From NCBI GenBank assembly GCA_019930625.1, contig CP082844.1, positions 6,758,001-6,822,000 on the forward strand: a DNA stretch of 64,000 nt, read 5' to 3'. This document shows positions 26,001-32,992 of this stretch, one piece after another. A model generated the notes under the pieces. That model made no database searches, was not told where the DNA came from, and was given only the letters and a program-made list of their open reading frames with translations. The translations under genes and the position numbers were made by a program. The stretch's first letter is position 1. Each line of letters begins with the position of its first letter. Source of the DNA: Nocardia asteroides. GTDB taxonomy: Bacteria > Actinomycetota > Actinomycetes > Mycobacteriales > Mycobacteriaceae.

Positions 26001-26415
26001 CTGCCAGCGCCCCGGCGATCTTGACCCCGAGCGCCAACACCTTCTCCAGCGGAAGCGGACCATTGGCGCGGATCCACGCATCCACCGACCCCAGCGGGTG
26101 ATACGGCATCACCAGATAAGGCCGCCCGCTCTCGGTGGCACCGGCCTCCAGCACGGTGACGATATTCGGATGGCCGGTCAACCGGCCCATCGCCCGCTGC
26201 TCCCGCACGAACCGCGCCTGGTTGTCGGCGTCCAGTTCCGCGGACAGCACCTTCACCGCCACCGTCCGGTCCAACGTCGGCTGCCGACAGCGATACACCA
26301 CCCCGAAGCCCCCGCGCCCGATCTCCACCGCGTCCTCGAAACCAGCCGCGCGCAGCTCCGCCGTGACAGGCCTCATCACCTCACGGCGCGTCCGCGGCAG
26401 ATCGTCCTCGGTCAT
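23089..26415 (-). CDS. PknK-like Ser/Thr kinase fused to NB-ARC ATPase, TPR-like region and LuxR HTH
   Basis: This 1108-residue regulator begins with a kinase domain very like that of PknK: GRGGFGVVYRC (P-loop), VAVKVL (Lys), HRDVKPGNILL (catalytic loop), LTDFGIAHIAGGF (DFG) and SPAFTAPEVLEG. After a linker, LVTLTGVGGVGKTRLALRAA (Walker A) and TLLVLDNCEHMVEAV (Walker B) form an NB-ARC/AAA-type STAND ATPase. Residues about 700-1000 are helical TPR-like repeats. The end, LTKREGQVADLVAQGLSNKQ followed by SQRTAQGHVEHILTKLGF, is a LuxR-type HTH. M. tuberculosis PknK pairs a similar kinase with a MalT-like STAND part, so the combination here is a variant. The start at 26415 is where similarity begins; its ribosome site is weak. 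Confidence 0.9.
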   Translation of the reverse strand: MTEDDLPRTRREVMRPVTAELRAAGFEDAVEIGRGGFGVVYRCRQPTLDRTVAVKVLSAELDADNQARFVREQRAMGRLTGHPNIVTVLEAGATESGRPYLVMPYHPLGSVDAWIRANGPLPLEKVLALGVKIAGALAGAHRLDIVHRDVKPGNILLTEYGEPALTDFGIAHIAGGFRTTASVVTGSPAFTAPEVLEGDDPTPAADVYGLGATLFCALTGHAAFERRGGENMVAQFVRITTQPVPDLRADDIPEDVSAVVESAMSRDRHERPSAAALGETLRQVQRRLGFAVGEMASRSEADHEPHDQRLDHPEQKPPLPGWRRPTAAARDRSGNLPLELTSFVGRRSELSEVKNLLSVSRLVTLTGVGGVGKTRLALRAAAGARRDFEDGVWLIELAEVSDPALLVDVVAAALGLRDAGARPLLEIVIDFLGSRETLLVLDNCEHMVEAVAALTETALRTCPDLRILATSREPLNIAGEAVLRVPPLTVSDPNREPTLQGMPRFDAVTLFADRAAAAVPGFEIDEDNKSAVTWICAHLDGVPLAIELAAARMRTMSPDQILARLTDRYALLTRGSRTAPPRQQTLKWCIDWSYELCRPAVQRLWARLSVFAGSFELDAAEQICGTGLTCEQAVVDAERSPLDALTSLVDKSILIREEVDAVVRFRMLETLREYGREKLRESGEDTELRRRHRAWYQQLALDAEAGWISPWQPEWIARLEREQSNLREALECCLSEDTEDAAEAGLRIVAALHEFWSFRGLYGEGRFWIDRVLAHPRAHSIPDRIGALRAACEVAAPQGDFQAAAAFLEEGRALAAQTPTPSIEGQLAYAAGVVALARGEVAEASAALGRAVEMLSSNRTGELYVSALAILAWSFELRGDVARASEHYGQVLSITEAQGELLYRSTALRGLGVAAWQQGERDRARQLLEEALRVNRRPNSPVVVAFGLEALAWTVADHGDVERAAVLMGAAQGHWLVGSSVRAVLRSMSRFHEQCERTTRRALGARGFDAAFRQGQGMGMDAAVAYALGEQTTGKSSASGRSTKLTKREGQVADLVAQGLSNKQIAAKLMISQRTAQGHVEHILTKLGFNSRTQIAAWIVAEAQQTQL

Positions 26416-26742
26416 CGCGCGGCTGTTATCCCACCACCATGTCTCGAGAGACCGGCAACATGCGTTCACCTTTCGCCGAAGCCCAGCGTATCGCTGAAAA
26501 CACCGGCGAAGGGCGACACCGCCCAAACAGCTACCGAGCTGGTCTTCCCGGCGAACTGAATCTTCAACCTAACCACTATTGAGCGTGCCGTTGTATAGCG
26601 GTACATTGCTCGTGTGACGCTTAGGGCAGTCTCGGCGCGGTCGGTCCGCCACGAAGTCCCGGTTTGTGAGTGCTACATCCGGGGTCTTGCGACGCAGGGT
26701 AGGCGCGCTTCACGCACATGGTCACCGAACAGGGGCTGAGCG
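26416..26742. other. Intergenic region between divergent genes
   Basis: The region separates the PknK-like gene from the plus-strand gene at 26743 and must hold both promoters. No convincing hexamers, palindromes or small genes were recognised. Confidence 0.4.
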
Positions 26743-27213
26743 ATGCACAATGACGAGGTCAGGCAGATCGGGCGGGTGGTCACGCGACTCGCGAAGTGCC
26801 ATCCGGAGCTCCCTTCAGAAACTGTTGCGGTGGTGGTGCGACGAGTCCATCAACGCTTCGGGGGAGCTTCGGTCCGGGATTTCGTTCCGTTACTCGTCGA
26901 AAGCCGTGCGAGCAGAGAACTGGCCGAGATCCCCAGACGCGACCCGTCCACTGACCACGCCGACCGGGCACAGGCGGAAATGTTCTTCGAGTTGCTCGTC
27001 GCGGAGGCCGAAGAACTGGACTCGTTCATCAAAGCGATGGCGCGGACAGGGGCGAATCCGGTGCAACACGCCACCGAATTGCGTCGGCTCCGGACCGAAC
27101 TTCACGAGGTTCTGCGTTGCATCGCGCAGCTTCGCCGCCGCTTCCCCGGGATAGCCGCTGGGGGATCGTCCTCCGCGAGGGAAATAGCACCCGATGTCGC
27201 GGTTGCGACATAG
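26743..27213 (+). CDS. Three-helix-bundle dimerisation-domain protein (DUF3562-like)
   Basis: The 156-residue protein carries near residues 10-55 the signature of the small actinobacterial three-helix bundle dimerisation domain: LPSETVAVVVRRVHQRFGGA and SVRDFVPLLVESRASREL. The rest is helical, with a charged middle (AEMFFELLVAEAEELDSFIK) that may form a coiled coil and a disordered end. No enzymatic motif is present. Domains of this kind occur in small proteins and regulators of unknown role. Ribosome site: a weak GGGG stretch 8 nt before the ATG. Confidence 0.7.
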   Translation: MHNDEVRQIGRVVTRLAKCHPELPSETVAVVVRRVHQRFGGASVRDFVPLLVESRASRELAEIPRRDPSTDHADRAQAEMFFELLVAEAEELDSFIKAMARTGANPVQHATELRRLRTELHEVLRCIAQLRRRFPGIAAGGSSSAREIAPDVAVAT

Positions 27214-27356
27214 AGCGCCGCGGCCGGGGAACCAAGTCTGCTCACCGACCCCGTCGAGTGGATCTGGAAACGCCGGATCCGAGCGTCGGCAATGCTCGAC
27301 CTGTGCGACTTCTGCTGGGGTCGTGTAACTCTGATGTGATCGAGCGGGAGGTGACG

Positions 27357-27947
27357 GTGACGCGAAGGGTGCGACGCGACCGGGCGTGGCTGGTCGTCGG
27401 GGCGGTCGTGGTGGCGGTGACCGGGTGCGACACTCCCGCTGCGACCGAACCCGCGGCCTCGCCGAGTTCGGCGACGACACCGGCGCTGGGGCCGCCCCCG
27501 TGGACGGTCGCGGAGCTGACCGATCATCCATGCGCGGTGCTGGGCCCCGACGAGATCGCCGGTTTCGTGCTCGAACCCCACGAGGTGCGCGCCGAGACCC
27601 CGCCGCAGGCGTTGCCGCGCTGCTCGTGGTTCTCGGTGCAGACGTCCCAGGCAGGCCGGTTCAACATCGGGTTCGCCCCGCGCAGTAGCGGCCTGACCGA
27701 TCTGTCACAGCGCACGCGGCCCGACCCGCTCGAGACCGAGATCGAGATCGGGGGCCGCCGCGCCACCCTGCGACCGGAGATCCGCCCCGACGGCCGCAAC
27801 GGCGGATGCGGCACCCACGTCTCGGTGCCCTCGGGCGGCTCGTTCCACCTCGGGATCGTCGCCCCCGGCATAGCCACGGGTGTCGACTGGGACGTGTGCG
27901 CCAAGACCGTCGCGGTGGCCACGGCCATCTCCGCACGCCTGCGCTGA
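27357..27947 (+). CDS. DUF3558-family lipoprotein
   Basis: The 196-residue protein starts with a lipoprotein signal (WLVVGAVVVAVTGCDTPA, lipobox VTGC), a Pro/Ala/Ser-rich linker, then a DUF3558-type domain: LTDHPCAVLGPDEI, LPRCSWFS, GRFNIGFAP, GGCGTHVSV and DWDVCAKTV. Four cysteines after the lipobox could form two disulfides. The family is common in nocardiae and mycobacteria and anchored on the outer side of the membrane; function unknown. The GTG at 27357 is 6 nt after GGGAG; the GTG at 27351 is too close to it. Confidence 0.82.
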   Translation: MTRRVRRDRAWLVVGAVVVAVTGCDTPAATEPAASPSSATTPALGPPPWTVAELTDHPCAVLGPDEIAGFVLEPHEVRAETPPQALPRCSWFSVQTSQAGRFNIGFAPRSSGLTDLSQRTRPDPLETEIEIGGRRATLRPEIRPDGRNGGCGTHVSVPSGGSFHLGIVAPGIATGVDWDVCAKTVAVATAISARLR

Positions 27948-27965
27948 ACCCCGCCACCAGGCCGC

Positions 27966-28319
27966 CTACCCGGCCGGGTAGAAGACGAACAGTGTGCAGC
28001 CGGTCGTGGTCGCGGGCACGTGCCAGGACCCGGCCGGGGCGTGCAGGAACGTTCCGGCCGGGTAATCCCGCACGCCGTCGTTGAACGTGCCCGCGACGAC
28101 GTAGACCTCCTCCGGGCCGGGCTCATGGACGTCGCGGCGCGGCCACGACGTGCCCGGGTCCATCTCCAGCACGTTGGCGTGCGCGCCACCCGGTCCGGTC
28201 CAGAGGGGACGCAGCCGGATTCCTGGAAAGAGTTCGCGGACAGGTGAATCGGCGACGAATACGGAGGTGTAGCCCTCGGCGGTGAACCTGCGCCGCCGCT
28301 TCCGCGACCAGGTGGGCAC
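27966..28319 (-). CDS. Small cupin protein (ChrR-like)
   Basis: The 117-residue protein is a single cupin barrel: MDPGTSWPRRDVHEPGPEEV holds the first motif with its H and E ligands, and GTFLHAPAGSWHVPATTTG the second with H ligands. It resembles ChrR/anti-ECF-like cupins that bind Zn or Fe. Alone, such proteins act as dioxygenase-like enzymes or metal-bound binding proteins; the role here is unknown. The start lacks a clear ribosome site and could lie slightly up- or downstream. Confidence 0.75.
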   Translation of the reverse strand: MPTWSRKRRRRFTAEGYTSVFVADSPVRELFPGIRLRPLWTGPGGAHANVLEMDPGTSWPRRDVHEPGPEEVYVVAGTFNDGVRDYPAGTFLHAPAGSWHVPATTTGCTLFVFYPAG

Positions 28320-28439
28320 GACCCCGGGCGCCTACCGGCGCACGTTCCGGAGGCCATAGCGCGGAGAGTGGACGCGGCGCCGGCTTACTGGCACTGCCAC
28401 GGCCTGTCTACGGCCGCGTCGGCGAGGCATGCTGCACTC

Positions 28440-29438
28440 ATGATGCGATATCGACTGTTCGGCCGAACCGGTCTGCGTGTATCCGAACTCGCGCTGGGCA
28501 CCATGGCGATCGACGACATCGATGAATACCGGCGAATCGTGCACGTGTTCGCCGACGCCGGAGGCAACTTCATCGACACGGCCTCGGCCTACGGTGCGAG
28601 TGAGGAGATGCTCGGCACGGTGCTCGACGACCGCGACCGATTCGTCATCGGCACCAAGTACACGTTGACCCGCGATGCGAGCGACCCGAATGCCTCGGGC
28701 AATCACCGCAAGAACCTGATCAAATCGCTCGAGCAGAGCCTGCGACGCCTACGCACCGACTACATCGACGTGTACTGGGCGCACGTCTGGGACCGGCACA
28801 CGCCGATCGAGGAAACGATGCACGCGCTCGATGACGTGGTGCGCGCCGGCAAAGTGCTGTACCTCGGCATCTCCGATGCCCCCGCATGGGTCGTGGCCCA
28901 GGCCAACACCCTGGCCGAATGCCGGGCCCGGACACCGTTCTCCGGCTTGCAGGTGCCCTACAACTTGCTGCAACGCGATATCGAAAGAGAACTGCTGCCG
29001 ATGGCCGAGGCGTTCGGCATGACCGTGACCACCTGGGCACCGCTGGCCCGCGGGATCCTGTCCGGCACCACAGGGCGACGCACCGACCCCGGCCGGTACA
29101 CCGAACGGGAGCACGCCGCAGCCGCGGCTGTCGGCACCGTCGCGGCCGAACTCGGTGTGCCCCCGGCCCATGTGGCGCTCGCCTGGACCCGCCACCGGTC
29201 GCCCGCCGTCCTACCGATCATCGGAGTCAGCAGCGCGGCCCAGCTCACCCAGAACCTCGACGCCGCCGCCCTCGCGCTACCGGCCGACGCGGCAGCCACG
29301 CTGGAGGCGGCAGTCCCGTTCGAACTCGGATTCCCGCGCGATTTCATCGTCGAATGCGACCGGTCCGCACATGTTTACGGCGACACGGTGTCCAGGGTCG
29401 ACGCCCGACCGATAGTCCCGTCCGGATACGGCGCATGA
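28440..29438 (+). CDS. Aldo/keto reductase
   Basis: The 332-residue NADPH-dependent oxidoreductase has the AKR barrel with its tetrad: D and Y in FIDTASAYGASEEMLG, K in FVIGTKYTLT and H in YIDVYWAHVWDRHTPIEE. The C-terminal NADPH loop is seen in LPIIGVSSAAQLTQNLDAA. It belongs to the YajO/Tas-like branch, which reduces aldehydes and ketones. Two ATGs (28440 and 28443) are equally possible. It has no operon partner; the cupin gene upstream is on the other strand. Confidence 0.88.
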   Translation: MMRYRLFGRTGLRVSELALGTMAIDDIDEYRRIVHVFADAGGNFIDTASAYGASEEMLGTVLDDRDRFVIGTKYTLTRDASDPNASGNHRKNLIKSLEQSLRRLRTDYIDVYWAHVWDRHTPIEETMHALDDVVRAGKVLYLGISDAPAWVVAQANTLAECRARTPFSGLQVPYNLLQRDIERELLPMAEAFGMTVTTWAPLARGILSGTTGRRTDPGRYTEREHAAAAAVGTVAAELGVPPAHVALAWTRHRSPAVLPIIGVSSAAQLTQNLDAAALALPADAAATLEAAVPFELGFPRDFIVECDRSAHVYGDTVSRVDARPIVPSGYGA

Positions 29439-29535
29439 TCTGGCACGGCCTACAGATCCCGCTGTTCTCGCCGCACGGAAGGTTCGATGAGCCGGTCAGC
29501 TACAGCGGCAGGCGAAGTCGTTCACCACACCTGGG

Positions 29536-30777
29536 TCAGCGGGGTGGTCGGCTCATGTCTCGGTTCATCGTCGGGAGCTCGATGCTGATCGGCATTCGTA
29601 GTTCGGCCAGGTAGATCAGTGCTGCTTGACGAAGGAATTCGTCGAACAGCCAGTAGGCGTCCGGCGCGAGCGGGACCACGGGCAGCAGGCCTTCGCGCAC
29701 GGCGATGAAAGGGCCCCAGCTCACCCGCAGCAGCGGGTCCCAGACCGGTTCCCTGGCGATGGCCAGCCCGTCGGCGATCTTGTCGCCGAGCAGGAAGCGG
29801 GTGAACGCGCCGAGCACCGGCTTGCTGAGAATGGCCAGGTCGAGGTTGACGCCCAGGCGCAGGAGCCGGTCGGCCAGTTTGGCGCCTTCCGGGGTCGGCG
29901 CCAGTATGGGATCCAGGACCTGCGCAGCCTGGGAGTTGGCCTCGGCCCAGGAATTGGGGATGTACTCGTCGCGGATGCCGAGCATGTGCGCGCAGACCTG
30001 CCACGAGTGCAGGAATGCCTCCGACTCGTGCGCCGGAATCGGCACCTTCCACGCGGTCAGGTGCCGCATGACGGTCGTCGGCAGGCTGTGCCAGGTGACC
30101 ATCATGTCGTTCTGGCTGATGGGGATGTCCTCGTCGGCGGAGTGCACCCAGTGTGGGGACTGCGGCAGCAGATGACGCACTGCCGCGTGCACCAACCGGG
30201 TCTTGACGCAGGTGACGACCATTTCGCCATCGGGGCCGTAGGCATTCGCGGTCCCGATGTCGTAGCCGAGTTTCGCGGTCTTGAGGATGCGGTCCTTCAG
30301 ATCGTGACCGCCCTTGGAGTAGTAGACCGCGCGCGCCTCCTTGGGAATGACCGTGCTCATCATGCCGCTGGCCAGCCCGTAGAGCACACCCAGATACAAT
30401 CCCCGCTTCTTGTTGAACTCGATCGCGGTGCCCAGCTTGCCCTGATCGGCCCAGGGTGGCAGTCGGCGGGCGTACTCCATGAAATCCCGCAATTCCGACG
30501 GCAGACCAGCAGGCAACGGCTGACCGTTCCTGGTCCAGGTCCGCAACAACCCATTGATCATGGGGACTTCACCCCGGTCGATCAACGAAGCCACCAGCTC
30601 GTCGGCTTCGGGATCCCACACGGTCATCGGGTCGGCCCCTGCACCGGTACCGGCCACCGAACCCTCCGGGGACCACGTCCACGGCTCCGCCCGTGCGGGA
30701 CTCACCATCGCCAACGCGCCGAACGCACCCAACACGCCACCGGCCTTCAACGCGTTGCGCCTACTGAGGTCATCCAT
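29536..30777 (-). CDS. lcp: Latex clearing protein (rubber oxygenase), Tat-exported
   Basis: Lcp is an extracellular b-type haem dioxygenase that cleaves poly(cis-1,4-isoprene) into oligo-isoprenoids with aldehyde and ketone ends. The 413-residue protein has the family's DUF2236 fold and expected length. It begins with a Tat signal (LSRRNALKAGGVLGAFGALA), followed by PWTWSPEGSVAGTGAGADP, YLGVLYGLASGMMSTVIPKE with EARAVYYSKGGHDLKDRI, then KTRLVHAAVRHLLPQSPHW, which carries the His proposed as axial haem ligand, and DMMVTWHSL. Similarity to the Streptomyces sp. K30 protein as I recall it is high throughout. The ATG at 30777 follows GAGGAG by 10 nt and fits the Tat start; 30849 was rejected. Confidence 0.93.
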   Translation of the reverse strand: MDDLSRRNALKAGGVLGAFGALAMVSPARAEPWTWSPEGSVAGTGAGADPMTVWDPEADELVASLIDRGEVPMINGLLRTWTRNGQPLPAGLPSELRDFMEYARRLPPWADQGKLGTAIEFNKKRGLYLGVLYGLASGMMSTVIPKEARAVYYSKGGHDLKDRILKTAKLGYDIGTANAYGPDGEMVVTCVKTRLVHAAVRHLLPQSPHWVHSADEDIPISQNDMMVTWHSLPTTVMRHLTAWKVPIPAHESEAFLHSWQVCAHMLGIRDEYIPNSWAEANSQAAQVLDPILAPTPEGAKLADRLLRLGVNLDLAILSKPVLGAFTRFLLGDKIADGLAIAREPVWDPLLRVSWGPFIAVREGLLPVVPLAPDAYWLFDEFLRQAALIYLAELRMPISIELPTMNRDMSRPPR

Positions 30778-30862
30778 GTTTTCGCTACTCCTCATTGAGC
30801 CCGAGCGCGACCGCGATGATGCGACGAAAGTTGGCTGCGCTCGTTCCACTCCGTCGCAGAGT

Positions 30863-30886
30863 GATAAGAACAGTCATTAACTTATC
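30863..30886. promoter_or_regulatory. Inverted repeat upstream of lcp, operator candidate
   Basis: GATAAG (30863-30868) and CTTATC (30881-30886) form an inverted repeat with a 12-bp spacer, extended by one more matching base on each side, about 90 nt upstream of lcp in a locally AT-rich stretch. lcp genes are often under TetR-type (LcpR) control; no such gene is adjacent here. Confidence 0.45.
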
Positions 30887-31319
30887 AAGCAACCGCGCAT
30901 GATGTCAGGACTTTCCGCAACTTGCTCGTACTTGACCTCCCCGCAATCCGAATCTGGCTCACTCGGTGGAATCATGCAGTTTGAACAGCACATCAGCGGC
31001 AATCATTGTTAGCTCACACCCGTCGGCGCCGTCGGGGAGGGCAAGGCGAGTTACCGTCAACACGTCCGACCTCCAGTTACTGACAGGCACTAATAGCCAG
31101 TTACATAGCTAGCAGATGACACCGCAGGTCTCGGTGCGGCACTTCCCGTGCTGTTCGAAGTACTGTTCGGGGTCGGCACGATCGCGGCGAGCGTCGAGAT
31201 CGCGCTGAATCGGAAACCAGCGCGCGAACATTCGGCCTCGTGACGTCAGCACGGCGGTCGGTGCCCGCTAGCGCCGACGCGGCGCATCGGGCCCGGTCGC
31301 ATCGGAAGCCATACCGGGA
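30887..31319. other. Gene-free region upstream of lcp
   Basis: No gene was recognised on either strand. The sequence is mixed in composition and may hold the distal lcp promoter. Confidence 0.4.
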
Positions 31320-31691
31320 GTGCTGAGCGGACGTGTTGATGCGCGAGGGCGATGCGTACGGGGGTGGGTGACTCCTGTGGCGCTGCGGCCTATCTGTGCG
31401 TCGAACCGGGGCCGGGGAGAACAGCTCGGCAACCGCATCGACGAGGTGCGCCGTATCGCGGCGGGCCTGTTCTACCTGATCGGCATCCCGTTGGGCATCG
31501 CGACGCTGCCGCTCTGGCCACTCGGTGGCGGTACCGGCGCAATGCGATCACGGCTCGGCTCTTGCTCCGCTGCGCGGACATCCGGCGCTGCTCGATCGGC
31601 TCACCCGATGACGCTGATCGGACTGATGACTTCGAGCCTGGTGGCTGTCGTGCCGCAGCGGCCGGCGCAGCCGGTTGCGGCGAACCGATGA
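31320..31691 (+). CDS. Possible small hypothetical membrane protein or relic
   Basis: A 123-codon frame has one good hydrophobic helix pair (RRIAAGLFYLIGIPLGIATL then PLWPLGG) around residues 44-70 and a second weak one near the C-terminus. The N-terminus is Arg-rich and there is no convincing ribosome site. No family is recognised. It may start later, near the GTG at 31446, or be a decayed gene. Confidence 0.22.
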   Translation: MLSGRVDARGRCVRGWVTPVALRPICASNRGRGEQLGNRIDEVRRIAAGLFYLIGIPLGIATLPLWPLGGGTGAMRSRLGSCSAARTSGAARSAHPMTLIGLMTSSLVAVVPQRPAQPVAANR

Positions 31692-31697
31692 CACGAA

Positions 31698-31729
31698 ACG
31701 GGCCGGGCCGGTTGTTCCGCCCGGCCCGT
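31698..31729. terminator. Hairpin terminator after the KGG/con-10 gene
   Basis: ACGGGCCGGGC and GCCCGGCCCGT are perfect 11-nt arms around a 10-nt loop. The hairpin is 13 nt past the stop of the minus-strand small gene and also follows the plus-strand frame ending at 31691, so it may work both ways. Confidence 0.75.
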
Positions 31730-31741
31730 ATTCGATCGGTG

Positions 31742-31942
31742 TCAGCGATTGGCGTGGCTGTGCTCGCCGCCACGCACCTTGGCTTCGGTGGGCTGAGCTT
31801 CGGCGCCCTTGCGTCCGGCCGCGCTGGGATCGGCGGAGTTGCTGCCGCCGAAGCTGCCGGTGCTGGCCTGGCCGCCGCGGCGCGCCTGCTCCTCGGTGTC
31901 GGAACGGTTGCCGAACTGCCCGGGGTTGTTCTTGTCTGCCAT
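31742..31942 (-). CDS. Small KGG/con-10-type stress protein
   Basis: The 66-residue hydrophilic protein contains the con-10/KGG-type repeat: NNPGQFGNRSDTEEQARRGG, QASTGSFGGS, then GRKGAEAQPTEAKVRGG. Such proteins accumulate under desiccation, general stress or sporulation in bacteria and fungi; the mechanism is unknown. The ATG at 31942 follows AAAGGAG by 6 nt; an upstream ATG at 31993 was rejected. The terminator at 31698-31729 ends the unit, so it is monocistronic. Confidence 0.8.
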   Translation of the reverse strand: MADKNNPGQFGNRSDTEEQARRGGQASTGSFGGSNSADPSAAGRKGAEAQPTEAKVRGGEHSHANR

Positions 31943-32096
31943 CACTTGCTCCTTTCGGTAGCGGATGAAACCGACTGTGGCTCTTTGCGCCACATCCGTG
32001 CACTACCCGGGTCGGGGTAGGCGAATCAGCCTCGAGGCTTCTTCACACGATCGAAAAGAACTGTCCGGATCGGACTTCGGCGCGGACGCGCTGGTT

Positions 32097-32636
32097 TCAC
32101 GCCAAGCGGTGTTCGCCTGCTGCGAGGACACGCCGGACTTCGGCGGCTGTCTGTTCCGCGTCGAGGTGCCCGGTGTCGATCGCGTGGCGCTCGAGGTCTC
32201 CGAGTTGCTCGAACGCGGTGTATAGGCCGGTGATCGCGTCGACATCCTTCAGCTCGCGGTCGGCGCGCCGCTGCGCGCGTGACAGCGTGATGTCCAGGCC
32301 GGGCCGGAGAACCACGTAAGACAGAGCCAGGCGGTCACGTTCGGCGGCCGCACGAAACGGCGGCAGGAACCACGGCCCGACGATTCCGTCGACCACGACG
32401 TCGTAGCCGCCGCGGGCGAACGTCGCGACGGTTGCGACGATCGCGTCCACGACCACTTCGTTCTGCCGTTGCGCTTCGGGCAGGTAGGGCAGGACGAATC
32501 CGGTGCGGATCGAGCGATAGAACAAGTCGGTCGTCACATGCACTGTCGGAACATGCGCGCCGGAGGCCAGGAGCTCGGCCACAGTCGTCTTCCCCGCGCC
32601 GGGCGGGCCGGTCAGGATGGTCACTTCTCGGTTCAC
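32097..32636 (-). CDS. AAA_33-type P-loop kinase/NTPase
   Basis: The 179-residue protein has a Walker A at the very N-terminus (VTILTGPPGAGKTTVAELL), a DLFYRSIRTGFVLP substrate-region stretch, YDVVVDGIVGPWFLPPFRAA as Walker-B-like strand, and LSRAQRRADRELKD as lid. This architecture fits small nucleoside/shikimate-kinase-like or chloramphenicol-phosphotransferase-like enzymes (AAA_33). Substrate unknown. There is no clear partner gene. Confidence 0.8.
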   Translation of the reverse strand: MNREVTILTGPPGAGKTTVAELLASGAHVPTVHVTTDLFYRSIRTGFVLPYLPEAQRQNEVVVDAIVATVATFARGGYDVVVDGIVGPWFLPPFRAAAERDRLALSYVVLRPGLDITLSRAQRRADRELKDVDAITGLYTAFEQLGDLERHAIDTGHLDAEQTAAEVRRVLAAGEHRLA

Positions 32637-32802
32637 GATCCGGAAGTTAGTCGCGGGATCGGGCGAGAAACAGTCTTTTTCCGCGCTTCAGCCGTGCGCC
32701 CGATCCACGCTCTCGAGCGCCTGAGGTGGGCAGTCGTTTCCGCCCGCTCGCCGTCTCTGCCACGGTCTCACCGGCAGCGGCCGCGGAAGGTCTCTCGGCG
32801 GG
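32637..32802. other. Short spacer without recognised genes
   Basis: The spacer lies between the P-loop kinase start and the PadR relic. No signal stands out. Confidence 0.4.
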
Positions 32803-32992
32803 TCACGAGCGGGGGGTGTCGAGTTTGTCGATGTCGGCGAGTACCTTTTTCGAGGTAGCCGCGTAGCAGCTCGCGGTCCAGATCGTCGCTGACCGCCAGC
32901 GCGAGATCGACCGGGTCGGGCCGGATGTCGACTTCGGTGAAGGCTTCATCGCGCAGAGCCTGTAGTTCCCGCTGACCTTCGCGGGTGTATGG
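32803..32992 (-). pseudogene. C-terminal relic of a PadR-family regulator with a frameshift
   Basis: Right after the stop of the PepSY gene, in the same frame, the minus strand encodes YTREGQRELQALRDEAFTEV, DIRPDPVDLALAVSDDLDRE and LLRGYLEK, the C-terminal helical part of a long PadR regulator. At an A5 run (about 32847-32852) the expected ending (VLADIDKLDTPRS then TGA at 32803-32805) moves into another frame. The DNA-binding half is missing. Confidence 0.55.
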
